From positions 5,488,501 through 5,552,500 of the forward strand of contig NZ_LT629702.1 in NCBI RefSeq assembly GCF_900103345.1: a stretch of DNA of 64,000 nt. Direction: 5' to 3'. Within the stretch, counting starts at the first letter, position 1. Each line of letters opens with the position of its first letter. The notes under the pieces were generated by a model. The model was not told the DNA's origin, made no database searches, and saw nothing but the letters and a program-made list of their open reading frames with translations. Positions 35,884-44,354 of this stretch are shown one piece after another. Source of the DNA: Pseudomonas azotoformans. Lineage in GTDB: Bacteria; Pseudomonadota; Gammaproteobacteria; Pseudomonadales; Pseudomonadaceae. Both the position numbers and the translations under genes were made by a program.

Positions 35884-37566
35884 TCAGAGCTGGTAGCTGA
35901 AGCTCAGCGAATAGCGCGGCCGCCGATCGAAGCTGTCCAGGGCTTCGTCCGACATCGGCTTGGCGGCTTCCAGCGCTATGTTGTAGTACTTGGCGTCGCC
36001 AAAGCGCAGGCCCAGCGCCGCCGATGACAGGTCATTGCCCTTGACCGGCAGGTCGTTGAACCAGGTCTTGGCGCGGTCGAACACCACATAGGGTTGCAGG
36101 ATTTTCACCCAATCACCGGCGCGGTTGTAGCTGTAGTTGACCTCGTAAGCCACGCCCCAGCCTTTGTCGCCCGAGCCTTGGTCATCAGGGTAGCCGCGGC
36201 CGAAACTCTGCCCGCCGAAGGTGGCACGCTCGCTGTCCGGCAGATAGTCGTTGCTCCAGTAGAACGCGCCGGAGAGCACACCTTGCCAATTGCCGAACAG
36301 CTTGTTGCTCTGCACGCCGGACAGGCGCAGGCGGAAGAAGTCGAGGTCGGGCTTGAGGCCGCCGAAGTCGGTGCGTGTCTTGGCACCCATGCCGTTGATG
36401 CCTTGGTAGAGGCCGCCGCTGATGATGCGCAACTGCGTGCTGTCGGCTTTGCGCCAGTCGCCCTCGAAGGCCAGCGCGCGCAGGTTGGTTTCCAGCTCGA
36501 AACGCTGAGGGAAACCGTTCAGCTTGTATCGGTTGGTCTGGTCGACGGCATAGAGGCGGGTTCCCAGGCTCAACGATTCGCTGGGCGAGGCGATAAACGG
36601 GTGGCTGACCCCAATGGAGTAACGGTCGATTTCCTGGTGGGGTTTGAGTTCCACGCCATCGCCCAGTTGCAGGCGGGTGTGTGGGGCGGCGCGGTAGCGT
36701 TCCCCCGAGAGAGCAAGTTGGGTGCCCTCTGCATTGATGAACTGGCTATACGTTGCGCGGTAGTAATGCTCTTTGTCTTCGCCAGGCGGAAACAGGCCAC
36801 TGATGCTCAACTGCTCGCCCATGGATGTCCAGGAATTGCTGGTGCCGGTCAGCAGCGCCTGGGTGCCGCCACGGCTGGCCTGGTTGAGGCTCATGCTGGT
36901 GGTGACGGGCTTGCGGCTGGCGGTGACTTGCATATGAGTGCCGCCATCGGTGGTGCTCGGAGGTGGCACCTGAGCCTGCACGGTCAGGCCTGGGATCGCA
37001 CTCATCAGCGTGGTGTAGCGCTCGAACGTCTTGCGCGTCAGCGGGCGTTCGGCCTGGAGTTTTCCCGCCAGTTTGTCGACATAGGAGGAGACCGAACCGA
37101 TATCGCCTTGCAGTTGATAATCACGGATGTAGCCCTCCACCAGCACCACCTGCACCAGGCCGCCTTCGAAGCGTTGTTCCGGCAGGAAGGCATAGGACAG
37201 CAAGTAGCCGTCTTCCTGGTAACGCCGGGTGATGCTGCGGGTGGCTTCGATCAATTGCGCCAGGTTGGTTTCATGGCCGATCAGGGGCGCGAATGCCTGG
37301 GCGACGTCCTTGAGCGGGTAGACGGTGCCGCCGTCGATCTGCAGTTTGCGAATGGTGACCTTGGTGTCCATCATCAACGGCTGCCCTGCGGTGGGCGCCG
37401 GCGTTGGCACCTGGGTGGGCGTGGAGGCGGGCCGGTAGGCGTCGACGGGCAGGTTGGGCACGGGCAGGTTGCGGATGGTGTCGTTGCTATTGAGGAAAGT
37501 GGGTAGGGTATCGGCGTGGGCGTAAGCACTGAGGGTGAGCAATAACAACGGCGTCAAAGCGCGCAT
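35884..37566 (-). CDS. Two-partner-secretion outer-membrane transporter (TpsB, ShlB/FhaC family)
   Basis: A 560-residue Omp85-superfamily transporter. A signal peptide (MRALTPLLLLTLSAYAHA) is followed by a Pro/Thr-rich linker, POTRA domains (about 75-225, with TVYPLKDVAQAF and LVEGYIRDYQLQGDIGSV) and a 16-strand barrel. The FxxGRGY signature of the family is present (GGQSFGRGYPDDQG), as is a final beta strand ending in Leu. It should export one large beta-helical partner across the outer membrane. No gene with a TPS/haemagglutinin domain is nearby; the adjacent upstream gene encodes a lipoprotein. ATG 37566 begins the signal peptide and has ggag upstream; the frame opens slightly earlier. Confidence 0.9.
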   Translation of the reverse strand: MRALTPLLLLTLSAYAHADTLPTFLNSNDTIRNLPVPNLPVDAYRPASTPTQVPTPAPTAGQPLMMDTKVTIRKLQIDGGTVYPLKDVAQAFAPLIGHETNLAQLIEATRSITRRYQEDGYLLSYAFLPEQRFEGGLVQVVLVEGYIRDYQLQGDIGSVSSYVDKLAGKLQAERPLTRKTFERYTTLMSAIPGLTVQAQVPPPSTTDGGTHMQVTASRKPVTTSMSLNQASRGGTQALLTGTSNSWTSMGEQLSISGLFPPGEDKEHYYRATYSQFINAEGTQLALSGERYRAAPHTRLQLGDGVELKPHQEIDRYSIGVSHPFIASPSESLSLGTRLYAVDQTNRYKLNGFPQRFELETNLRALAFEGDWRKADSTQLRIISGGLYQGINGMGAKTRTDFGGLKPDLDFFRLRLSGVQSNKLFGNWQGVLSGAFYWSNDYLPDSERATFGGQSFGRGYPDDQGSGDKGWGVAYEVNYSYNRAGDWVKILQPYVVFDRAKTWFNDLPVKGNDLSSAALGLRFGDAKYYNIALEAAKPMSDEALDSFDRRPRYSLSFSYQL

Positions 37567-37663
37567 AGGACACTCCATGGTCAAAACTGCAGCAGCGTTT
37601 TGCAGATTCCGCCGGGCTCTGGGGGCGCGGTTCGGGTGTTCTCAGGGATCGATCACTGACCCA

Positions 37664-37700
37664 TAAAAAAAGACGAGAGACTTAGTGGGGTCTCTCGTCT
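37664..37700 (-). terminator. Rho-independent terminator of the repeat-lipoprotein gene
   Basis: agacgagaga (37671-37680) pairs perfectly with tctctcgtct (37691-37700), and one more C-G pair closes an eight-base loop. On the reverse strand the stem is followed by seven Ts (37670-37664). It lies 52 bases after the lipoprotein stop and ahead of the transporter gene, separating the two transcripts. Confidence 0.9.
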
Positions 37701-37752
37701 CAACCAAGCGTAGGCGCTGTAGGTGAGGCCGTCTAATCGGCCAGGTGCAATT

Positions 37753-39318
37753 CTATTTTTTGCCGGTCAGGCCACCCAGCAGCCCGCCCAGAACACCACC
37801 ATTAGCATTGGCGCCGGCCCCTGCACCCGCCGATGCACCGGCACCCACATTGAGGCCACCGCCGAGCACGCCACCACCGGTGTTGGTGCCGCCGGTGACC
37901 AGGCCGCCGATCGAAGCCACGGTGTCACCCACTGCGGTCACGGTGCCGCCCAGGGCGTTGGTAACCGGGTTGGCGTGGGTTCCGCTGATTTGCCCGCCCA
38001 GGCTGCTGACGGCGCCACCGACATTAGCGACCAGGCCGTTGACCGGGCCACCCAGTCCGGTGGCGTTGCCGACGTTTTGGGTCAGGCTCTGTACGCCGCT
38101 GGTGACGGGGTTGAGTGCACCGCCGATCTGGCTGGTCAGCCCGGCAACGGGGGTGCCTGCCGCCATGTTTGGAGCGCCGCTGCCGCCGAGGAGGGTGCCC
38201 AGGGAGGCCACGGTGGTGCCGGCTTTGACACCGGTGACGCCGGTCGCGCTGACCACGCCATTGCTGCTGCCTGCATCCAGGCCGCTGCCAGCACCGGCGA
38301 TCACGCCACCGATGAGTTCAGGCAGGCCCAGCTTGTTGGTGCCGCCGCCGGTACCACCGCCGCTGTTGCCACCACCGTTATTCGCATCCGGGTCGACATA
38401 ACCGTCAGCCTTGCTCACCACGGTGCCGACGCCATTGAGCACGTTGCCCACCGCACCCGTCACAGGGTTGCCAGTACCGCCTGCGCCGGCGACCTTGTCG
38501 CCCAGGCCGTCGACAGTATCACCAACTTTTTGCAGCAGCCCACCCACAGGCTTATCAAGACCGGTCGCGGTACCGACTTTGCCGGTGGTGTTTTCCACCA
38601 GCGATACCACTGGCACCAGCACTTTCGTGCCGACGGTGTTGGTCACCGAGCCCAATGGCCCGGTGGTGCTGGCGGTGCTCAGGGTGTCGCCCAGCATGGT
38701 CACGGCATTGCCGACCCTGCCGACGACGTTGCCGACGACCGGCGCCGCGCCGCTGACGACCGGCACTTTTCCCAGCAGGGTGGCGACGTTGCTACCGGTC
38801 ACGGTCACGCCATCGCCCAGGTCGGAAACCCCATTGGCCACGCCGGCGACGGTTTTGCCCAAGGCATTGCTGTCCGTGCCAAGCGAGCCCAGGCCATCCG
38901 ACAGGCCGGTGCCGATGCTGCCGACCGCGTTGCCGGTGGCATTCACCAGGCCGCCCGCAGTGGCGCCTACGATTGGCAGGCTGCCAAGGGTGGTGCCCAG
39001 GCTTCTGACGGTGCCGCCGAGGCCGGTCACGGTGTCGCCGACGGTATCGACCACGGTGGCGGTGACCAGTGGGGTCGTGCCGCCGCCTGGGTTTGTGCCA
39101 GGATCGGTGCCTGGGTTGGTTCCTGGGTTAGTTCCTGGGTCGGTACCGCCGCCGCCCGTTCCGCCACCACCTGTGCCCGCACCCGCACCCGCACCCGCAT
39201 CCGAGGAGGAACCACCACTGTGATGCCCGCCACCACCGCTGCTGCAGCCGCCGAGTGCCAGTGCTACTGCCAGGGCCAGAGCGGTACTTGCTTTCCAAAA
39301 CACGACTTGAGTTTTCAT
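37753..39318 (-). CDS. Large Gly/Val/Thr-rich repeat lipoprotein (collagen-like annotation type)
   Basis: A 521-residue lipoprotein (lipobox LGGC, Cys near residue 25). A low-complexity linker follows, with GAGAGAGTGGGG and PGTN/PGTD repeats. From about residue 85 to the end the protein is built of loose repeats of the form G-x-x-V-x-x-L-G, with VGNVVGRVGNAVTMLGDTL as an example. Such proteins are often annotated collagen-like in Pseudomonas, although there is no Gly-X-Y periodicity here. The sequence has no enzyme motif. An anchored, extended surface or periplasmic polymer-like protein is a reasonable guess. Its own terminator separates it from the two-partner transporter downstream, so a substrate relationship is unproven. 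Confidence 0.75.
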   Translation of the reverse strand: MKTQVVFWKASTALALAVALALGGCSSGGGGHHSGGSSSDAGAGAGAGTGGGGTGGGGTDPGTNPGTNPGTDPGTNPGGGTTPLVTATVVDTVGDTVTGLGGTVRSLGTTLGSLPIVGATAGGLVNATGNAVGSIGTGLSDGLGSLGTDSNALGKTVAGVANGVSDLGDGVTVTGSNVATLLGKVPVVSGAAPVVGNVVGRVGNAVTMLGDTLSTASTTGPLGSVTNTVGTKVLVPVVSLVENTTGKVGTATGLDKPVGGLLQKVGDTVDGLGDKVAGAGGTGNPVTGAVGNVLNGVGTVVSKADGYVDPDANNGGGNSGGGTGGGTNKLGLPELIGGVIAGAGSGLDAGSSNGVVSATGVTGVKAGTTVASLGTLLGGSGAPNMAAGTPVAGLTSQIGGALNPVTSGVQSLTQNVGNATGLGGPVNGLVANVGGAVSSLGGQISGTHANPVTNALGGTVTAVGDTVASIGGLVTGGTNTGGGVLGGGLNVGAGASAGAGAGANANGGVLGGLLGGLTGKK

Positions 39319-39440
39319 GATTGAGTTCCTTGCACCTGTACAACCTTGGTTGTCTTCAAACGCTCGCTACTTCTGGGGATAGCGATGCGTTTGTCCGTGT
39401 GGCTATAACAGCCCCGGCGATGCGTTCTCTCAATGCTCTA

Positions 39441-39498
39441 CTTGGTATTAACGATTTATATACGGCAGCGCTTTACCGGTTAAGCAACTAATACCAAG
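39441..39498. promoter_or_regulatory. Widely spaced perfect inverted repeat upstream of the repeat lipoprotein
   Basis: cttggtatta (39441-39450) is the exact reverse complement of taataccaag (39489-39498), 38 bases apart. It lies 123-180 bases upstream of the lipoprotein start in a very AT-rich 300-base gap that has no gene. A pair of regulator half-sites or a cruciform are possible. Confidence 0.45.
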
Positions 39499-39553
39499 GG
39501 GGTAGAGGAAGGATGTATCAAGATGTATATATGTTATAAATCAATTGGTTAAA

Positions 39554-39581
39554 TAAAAAAGCGGACCTCATAAAGTCCGCT
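39554..39581 (-). terminator. Rho-independent terminator of the fabG4-maoC operon
   Basis: agcggac (39560-39566) pairs with gtccgct (39575-39581) across an eight-base loop; the reverse strand then reads a run of Ts. It lies about 40 bases beyond the maoC stop on the reverse strand. Confidence 0.85.
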
Positions 39582-39619
39582 ATTACTTAGGGTGTATATA
39601 TACAATTAAGCTGTTTGTT

Positions 39620-40468
39620 TCATGCAATCGGCCGCCACTTGCCTACCATATGTTCAATATCGCCAGCGCCTTTCAACCACAACGCTCCGCTGGAACCGGC
39701 GGCGCTGGCCAATAACGTCACTTCACCGGGCAGGCGCACGGGTTTCCTGAACTCGACGTCGATCTCGATGTTGGCGGCGGGCAGGTGTTCGCCCAGGGCT
39801 GCGAGGGTGTGCGCCTTGTTCCACAGCCCGTGGGCGATGGCCTGGGGAAAGCCGAACAGCCTGGCGGTCAGGGCGCTGAGGTGGATCGGGTTGTAGTCGC
39901 CGGAGACCCGTGCATAACGGCGGCCGATGTCGGCAGGCGCTTTCCAGCGGGTCAGTTCGCTAACGTGGGTGGGAGACGGTTGGGCGATCTCTTCTGACTC
40001 TCCTTCCAGCTTCACGCCCCGGCACAGCATGCGGCTTTCGGCTTCCCACAGCAGGCCGAGGGAATCTTCAACCGTGGTGATCAGATCGAACATTGCGCCC
40101 TTGGGGTGGGGCTTTAGGTTCTGCGCGTGTACAGCCACGGACAGGTCGCTCACACCCCCCAGGGGGCGATGAATACGGATGCGGTTACTCAGGTGAATCA
40201 ACCCCAGCAGGGGGAAAGGAAAGCGCTTATCGGTGAGCAACTGCATCTGGAGCCCGAACGCCAGGATATGCGGATACGTAGCCGGCAGGATCGGGCTGTC
40301 GGCAAAACCACAGACCTTGCGGTAGGCCGCCACCTGCTTGGGGTCGATGCTCATCCGGCAGCGCAACCCGTGCTCGGGCAGCGTGTGGCCCGTGATCTTG
40401 CGCTTGAGGGCCGCACGCCAATACAGCGGCGGCAGGAATGGTGCACTGTCTAACGTCTTCCATTGCAT
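39620..40468 (-). CDS. MaoC-family (R)-hydratase/dehydratase
   Basis: A 282-residue hotdog-fold protein with a degenerate N-terminal half and a C-terminal MaoC domain. The hydratase motif with catalytic Asp and His is YARVSGDYNPIHLSALTA (about residues 184-201), followed by GFPQAIAHGLWNKA. Such enzymes interconvert enoyl and (R)-3-hydroxyacyl thioesters. The frame extends upstream to 40498, but ATG 40468 lies two bases after the fabG4 stop, so it is the natural start. Together with fabG4 it makes a reductase/dehydratase pair for acyl chains, as in the mycobacterial FabG4-HtdX pairing. Confidence 0.88.
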   Translation of the reverse strand: MQWKTLDSAPFLPPLYWRAALKRKITGHTLPEHGLRCRMSIDPKQVAAYRKVCGFADSPILPATYPHILAFGLQMQLLTDKRFPFPLLGLIHLSNRIRIHRPLGGVSDLSVAVHAQNLKPHPKGAMFDLITTVEDSLGLLWEAESRMLCRGVKLEGESEEIAQPSPTHVSELTRWKAPADIGRRYARVSGDYNPIHLSALTARLFGFPQAIAHGLWNKAHTLAALGEHLPAANIEIDVEFRKPVRLPGEVTLLASAAGSSGALWLKGAGDIEHMVGKWRPIA

Positions 40469-40470
40469 GC

Positions 40471-41814
40471 TTACGCTCCCAGCAGACTTTGCCCACACAC
40501 TCGCAGCGCTTGCCCGCTGACCGCCCCGGAACCCGGTTGGCCCAGCCAGGCCACCGCTTCGGCGACGTCCTGCGGCAGGCCGCCCTGGCCCAGCGAACTC
40601 ATGCGTCGCCCGGCCTCACGCAGGGCGAACGGGATATGCGCGGTCATCTGGGTTTCGATAAACCCCGGCGCCACCGCGTTGATACTGATACCGCGCGCCT
40701 TGAGCAGCGGCGCCCAGGCCTGTGCGAGGCCGATCAAGCCAGCCTTGCTCGCCGCGTAGTTGGTTTGCCCACGGTTGCCGGCGATGCCGCTGATCGACGC
40801 CAGCAGCACCACGCGGGCGTTGTCATGCAGGGTGCCGCTGTCGAGCAGCGCCTGGGTCAATACCTGCGGTGCATTGAGGTTGACGGCCAGCACCGCGTCC
40901 CAGTATTCCGGGGTCATGTTGGCCAGAGTCTTATCGCGGGTGATACCGGCGTTGTGCACCAGGATGTCGAGGCCATCCGGCAGGTGTTCGATCAATTGGC
41001 GGGCGGCGTCTTCGGCGCAGATATCCAGCGCGACAGTGCGCGCGCCCAGGCGTGCGGCCAGGGCGTCGAGGTCGGCCTTGGCCTGGGGCACGTCGAGCAG
41101 GATGACCTCAGCGCCGTCGCGGGCCAGGGTTTCGGCGATGGATGCGCCAATGCCACGGGCGGCGCCAGTGACGAGGGCCTTGCGCCCGGCCAGGGGCCGT
41201 GTCCAATCTTCGACCGGCGTGGCGCAGGCCTCCAGGCGGATCACCTGGCCGGAGATATAGGCGCTTTTGGGCGAGAGGAAGAAACGCAGGGCGCCTTCCA
41301 ACTGGTCTTCGGCACCGTCGCCGACATACAGCAGTTGCAGCACGCCACCGTTGCGCAACTCCTTGGCCAGCGAGCGGCTGAAACCTTCCAGGGCGCGCTG
41401 GGCACTGGCGGCAAACGGGTCGCCGAGGCTTTCCGGCGCACGGCCGAGGATCACCAGGTGCGCGCTGTTATCCAGGTTTTTCAGCAACGGCTGGAAGAAC
41501 TCGCGCAGTTGCTTGAGTTGGTCGGTGTGTTGCAAATCGCTGGCGTCGAACACCACGGCCTTGAGCTTGGGGCCGTGGCCGGGTATCCAGGTAGACGCCT
41601 CGGCGCCGTAGGTGTAGATCGCGTCGGTGAGCTTGTTGGCGAACGCCTGCACCTTGCTGACCAGTGCACCGCCGCCCAGCAACAATGCGCCTTCCACCGG
41701 GCGCAGGCGCCCGGCTTGCCAGCGTTCCAGGCGTACCGGCGACGGCAGGCCAATGGCGGCGACCAGGCGATGGCCGAGGCTTGAGTTGGCGAAGTCGATA
41801 TAACGGTCAGACAT
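40471..41814 (-). CDS. High-molecular-weight 3-oxoacyl-(ACP/CoA) reductase (FabG4-like)
   Basis: A 447-residue SDR protein, twice the length of FabG. The first about 200 residues are a second, degenerate Rossmann domain without a clear nucleotide motif, as in mycobacterial FabG4. The C-terminal domain (about 205-447) is a standard reductase, with TGAARGIGASIAETLARDGA, HNAGITRDKTLANM (a FabG-type block) and YAASKAG (catalytic Tyr and Lys). It reduces 3-oxoacyl thioesters, probably with NADH or NADPH. It heads an operon with maoC and is divergent from a thiolase gene, which together would supply steps of fatty-acyl elongation or breakdown. P. aeruginosa has the same reductase/thiolase pair (PA4786/PA4785). 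Confidence 0.9.
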   Translation of the reverse strand: MSDRYIDFANSSLGHRLVAAIGLPSPVRLERWQAGRLRPVEGALLLGGGALVSKVQAFANKLTDAIYTYGAEASTWIPGHGPKLKAVVFDASDLQHTDQLKQLREFFQPLLKNLDNSAHLVILGRAPESLGDPFAASAQRALEGFSRSLAKELRNGGVLQLLYVGDGAEDQLEGALRFFLSPKSAYISGQVIRLEACATPVEDWTRPLAGRKALVTGAARGIGASIAETLARDGAEVILLDVPQAKADLDALAARLGARTVALDICAEDAARQLIEHLPDGLDILVHNAGITRDKTLANMTPEYWDAVLAVNLNAPQVLTQALLDSGTLHDNARVVLLASISGIAGNRGQTNYAASKAGLIGLAQAWAPLLKARGISINAVAPGFIETQMTAHIPFALREAGRRMSSLGQGGLPQDVAEAVAWLGQPGSGAVSGQALRVCGQSLLGA

Positions 41815-41919
41815 GGAACGCTCTCCGAAGGCTGGGGTTCAAAGGGTTGACCATCCCAGGGTAGCAGTCGTTCGACTAGGCTCAGTAATCCAGCCCACAA
41901 CAGACAGAGGGAGCTTTCC

Positions 41920-43197
41920 ATGACTCAATTGCGCCGTGTAGCGATCATTGGCGGTAACCGCATTCCTTTCGCCCGCTCCAATGGCCCCTATGCCACGGCG
42001 AGCAACCAGGCAATGCTGACCGCGGCCCTCGAAGGCCTGATCGAACGCTACAACCTGCACGGCCTGCGCCTGGGGGAAGTGGCTGCCGGCGCGGTGCTCA
42101 AGCATTCGCGCGACTTCAACCTGACCCGCGAGTGCGTACTGGGCTCGCGCCTGTCGCCGCAAACCCCGGCCTATGACATTCAGCAGGCCTGCGGCACCGG
42201 CCTGGAAGCGGCGCTGCTGGTGGCCAACAAGATCGCCCTGGGCCAGATCGAATGCGGGATTGCCGGTGGCGTCGACACCACCTCCGACGCGCCGATCGGG
42301 GTGAATGAAGGGCTGCGCAAGATTTTGCTGCAAGCCAACCGCAGCAAGTCCATGGCGGATAAATTAAAAGTCCTGTTACAACTTCGCCCCCATCACCTCA
42401 AGCCGGAACTGCCGCGCAATGGCGAACCGCGCACCGGTTTGTCCATGGGCCAGCACTGCGAATTGATGGCGCAGACCTGGCAGATTCCCCGCGCCGAGCA
42501 GGACCAGTTGGCCCTGGAGAGCCACCAGAAAATGGCCGCCGCCTATGCCGAGGGTTGGCACAACGATTTGCTCACGCCGTTCCTCGGCCTGACCCGTGAC
42601 AACAACCTGCGCCCCGACCTGACCCTGGAAAAACTCGCCGTGCTCAAGCCCGCCTTCGAACGCAGCGCAAAGGGCACGCTTACCGCCGGCAACTCCACGC
42701 CGCTCACCGATGGCGCATCGCTGGTGCTCTTGGGCAGTGAAGCGTGGGCCAAGGAGCGCGGCTTGCCGATCCTCGCGTACCTGCGCGATGGCGAAGCGGC
42801 AGCGGTGGACTTCGTCAACGGCGCCGAAGGCCTGCTGATGGCGCCGGTGTATGCGGTACCGCGCTTGCTGGCGAGGAATGGTCTGACGCTGCAGGACTTC
42901 GATTACTACGAGATCCACGAAGCCTTCGCTGCCCAAGTGTTGTGCACGCTAAAGGCCTGGGAAGATGCGGACTACTGCAAGACGCGCCTGGGACTTGACG
43001 CCCCCTTGGGTTCCATCGACCGTAGCCGCTTGAACGTGAAAGGCAGTTCCCTGGCCGCCGGTCATCCGTTTGCCGCCACCGGTGGGCGTATCGTCGCCAA
43101 TCTGGCCAAGCTGCTGGATGCGGCGGGCAAGGGGCGTGGGCTGATTTCGATCTGCGCGGCGGGCGGTCAGGGGGTTACGGCGATCATTGAGCGCTGA
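41920..43197 (+). CDS. Acetyl-CoA C-acyltransferase (thiolase)
   Basis: A 425-residue thiolase of the FadI-like branch, slightly longer than FadA. The acylated Cys is in QQACGTGLEAAL (near residue 90). The C-terminal motifs are YYEIHEAFAAQVL (His), GHPFAATGGR and the second active Cys in ICAAGGQG. The start has a strong gagggag ribosome site. It is divergent from the fabG4-maoC operon; the 105-base gap contains agtcg-tt-cgact, a possible operator. It would cleave 3-oxoacyl-CoA or, in reverse, condense acyl-CoAs. Confidence 0.92.
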   Translation: MTQLRRVAIIGGNRIPFARSNGPYATASNQAMLTAALEGLIERYNLHGLRLGEVAAGAVLKHSRDFNLTRECVLGSRLSPQTPAYDIQQACGTGLEAALLVANKIALGQIECGIAGGVDTTSDAPIGVNEGLRKILLQANRSKSMADKLKVLLQLRPHHLKPELPRNGEPRTGLSMGQHCELMAQTWQIPRAEQDQLALESHQKMAAAYAEGWHNDLLTPFLGLTRDNNLRPDLTLEKLAVLKPAFERSAKGTLTAGNSTPLTDGASLVLLGSEAWAKERGLPILAYLRDGEAAAVDFVNGAEGLLMAPVYAVPRLLARNGLTLQDFDYYEIHEAFAAQVLCTLKAWEDADYCKTRLGLDAPLGSIDRSRLNVKGSSLAAGHPFAATGGRIVANLAKLLDAAGKGRGLISICAAGGQGVTAIIER

Positions 43198-43321
43198 AAC
43201 TGGCATATTGGATGCATTCTTAAACGATCAACGGTCGGTAGCCTCTCCCACCGACGAGCTGATTGCCGTATAACGAGTGCCATACGCGTATTTGGTAATA
43301 AAGGACCCACAATAAAAGCTG

Positions 43322-44221
43322 ATGAAGACTCCTAAACGCATTGAACCCCTGATCGAAGACGGTCTGGTCGACGAAGTGCTGCGCCCACTCATGAGTGGTA
43401 AAGAAGCAGCTGTTTATGTGGTGCGCTGCGGCAACGAATTGCGTTGCGCCAAGGTTTACAAGGAGGCGAACAAACGAAGTTTTCGTCAAGCGTCCGAATA
43501 CCAGGAAGGCCGTAAGGTCCGTAACAGCCGGCAGGCCCGGGCCATGGCCAAGGGCTCCAAGTTCGGCAAGAAAGAAACCGAAGATGCCTGGCAGAACGCC
43601 GAAGTAGCGGCGTTGTTCCGCCTGGCCGGTGCGGGCGTTCGCGTGCCCCAGCCGTTCGACTTCCTTGAAGGCGTGCTGCTGATGGAACTGGTGGCCGACG
43701 AGTACGGCGACGCGGCGCCACGTCTGAACGACGTGGTGCTGGAGCCGGACCAGGCGCGTGAATACCATGCCTTCCTGATTTCCCAGATCGTGCTGATGCT
43801 GTGTACCGGCCTGGTGCACGGTGACCTGTCCGAGTTCAACGTGCTGCTCACGCCCACCGGCCCGGTGATCATCGACCTGCCCCAGGCGGTGGATGCGGCG
43901 GGCAACAACCACGCGTTCAGCATGCTGGAGCGGGACGTGGGCAACATGGCTTCCTATTTCGGGCGCTTTGCCCCGGAATTGAAGAAGACCAAGTACGCCA
44001 AGGAAATGTGGGCGCTGTATGAAGCCGGCACCCTGCACCCGGCCAGCGTCTTGACCGGCGAGTTCGACGAGCCGGAAGAACTGGCGGACGTCGGCGGTGT
44101 GATCCGCGAGATCGAAGCGGCGCGGTTGGATGAAGAGCGCCGCCAGGCGATTCGCGCGGCGGACGATGCGCCGCCGAGCAAGGTGCCGGACGAACCGCCG
44201 CCGCCGCCGTGGATGCAGTGA
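43322..44221 (+). CDS. RIO-family serine protein kinase
   Basis: A 299-residue atypical protein kinase of the RIO1 group, common in proteobacteria and of unknown target. The family blocks are MSGKEAAVYVVRC with the ATP-binding region, CAKVYKE (Lys), the catalytic loop VHGDLSEFNVL and the metal-binding IIDLPQAVD. A C-terminal tail with four prolines (PPPPPW) is non-conserved. The ribosome site is weak for ATG 43322 (no purine run within ten bases). It stands between the thiolase and copper genes, transcribed alone. Confidence 0.9.
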   Translation: MKTPKRIEPLIEDGLVDEVLRPLMSGKEAAVYVVRCGNELRCAKVYKEANKRSFRQASEYQEGRKVRNSRQARAMAKGSKFGKKETEDAWQNAEVAALFRLAGAGVRVPQPFDFLEGVLLMELVADEYGDAAPRLNDVVLEPDQAREYHAFLISQIVLMLCTGLVHGDLSEFNVLLTPTGPVIIDLPQAVDAAGNNHAFSMLERDVGNMASYFGRFAPELKKTKYAKEMWALYEAGTLHPASVLTGEFDEPEELADVGGVIREIEAARLDEERRQAIRAADDAPPSKVPDEPPPPPWMQ

Positions 44222-44241
44222 TTTCCAGATAACTGGAAATC
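44220..44241. repeat. Short perfect hairpin at the end of the RIO kinase gene
   Basis: gatttccag pairs with ctggaaatc across a four-base loop, beginning inside the stop codon. No T-run follows. It probably stabilises the 3' end of the message. Confidence 0.6.
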
Positions 44242-44245
44242 ACAA

Positions 44246-44335
44246 TGTGGGAGGGGGCTTGCCCCCGATAGCGGTGGATCAGCCGGCTTATCTGTAGCTG
44301 ACCCACTGCAATCGGGGGCAAGCCCCCTCCCACAT
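44246..44335. repeat. REPIN, family 2, copy 2
   Basis: Inverted arms of 25 bases (44246-44270 and 44311-44335) with the same core as 18217-18287, around a 40-base spacer. It lies between the convergent RIO kinase and cueR genes. Confidence 0.92.
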
Positions 44336-44354
44336 TGGATTTGTGTACATTCGG

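Noticed and set aside
39090..39150. Tandem 12-base repeat as a mobile or CRISPR element
   Set aside because: It simply encodes the PGTN/PGTD tetrapeptides of the lipoprotein.
37723..39324. Forward open frame of 533 codons antisense to the repeat lipoprotein
   Set aside because: Its repetitiveness comes from the lipoprotein repeats; no ribosome site or signal peptide, and the reverse frame has a lipobox and a terminator.
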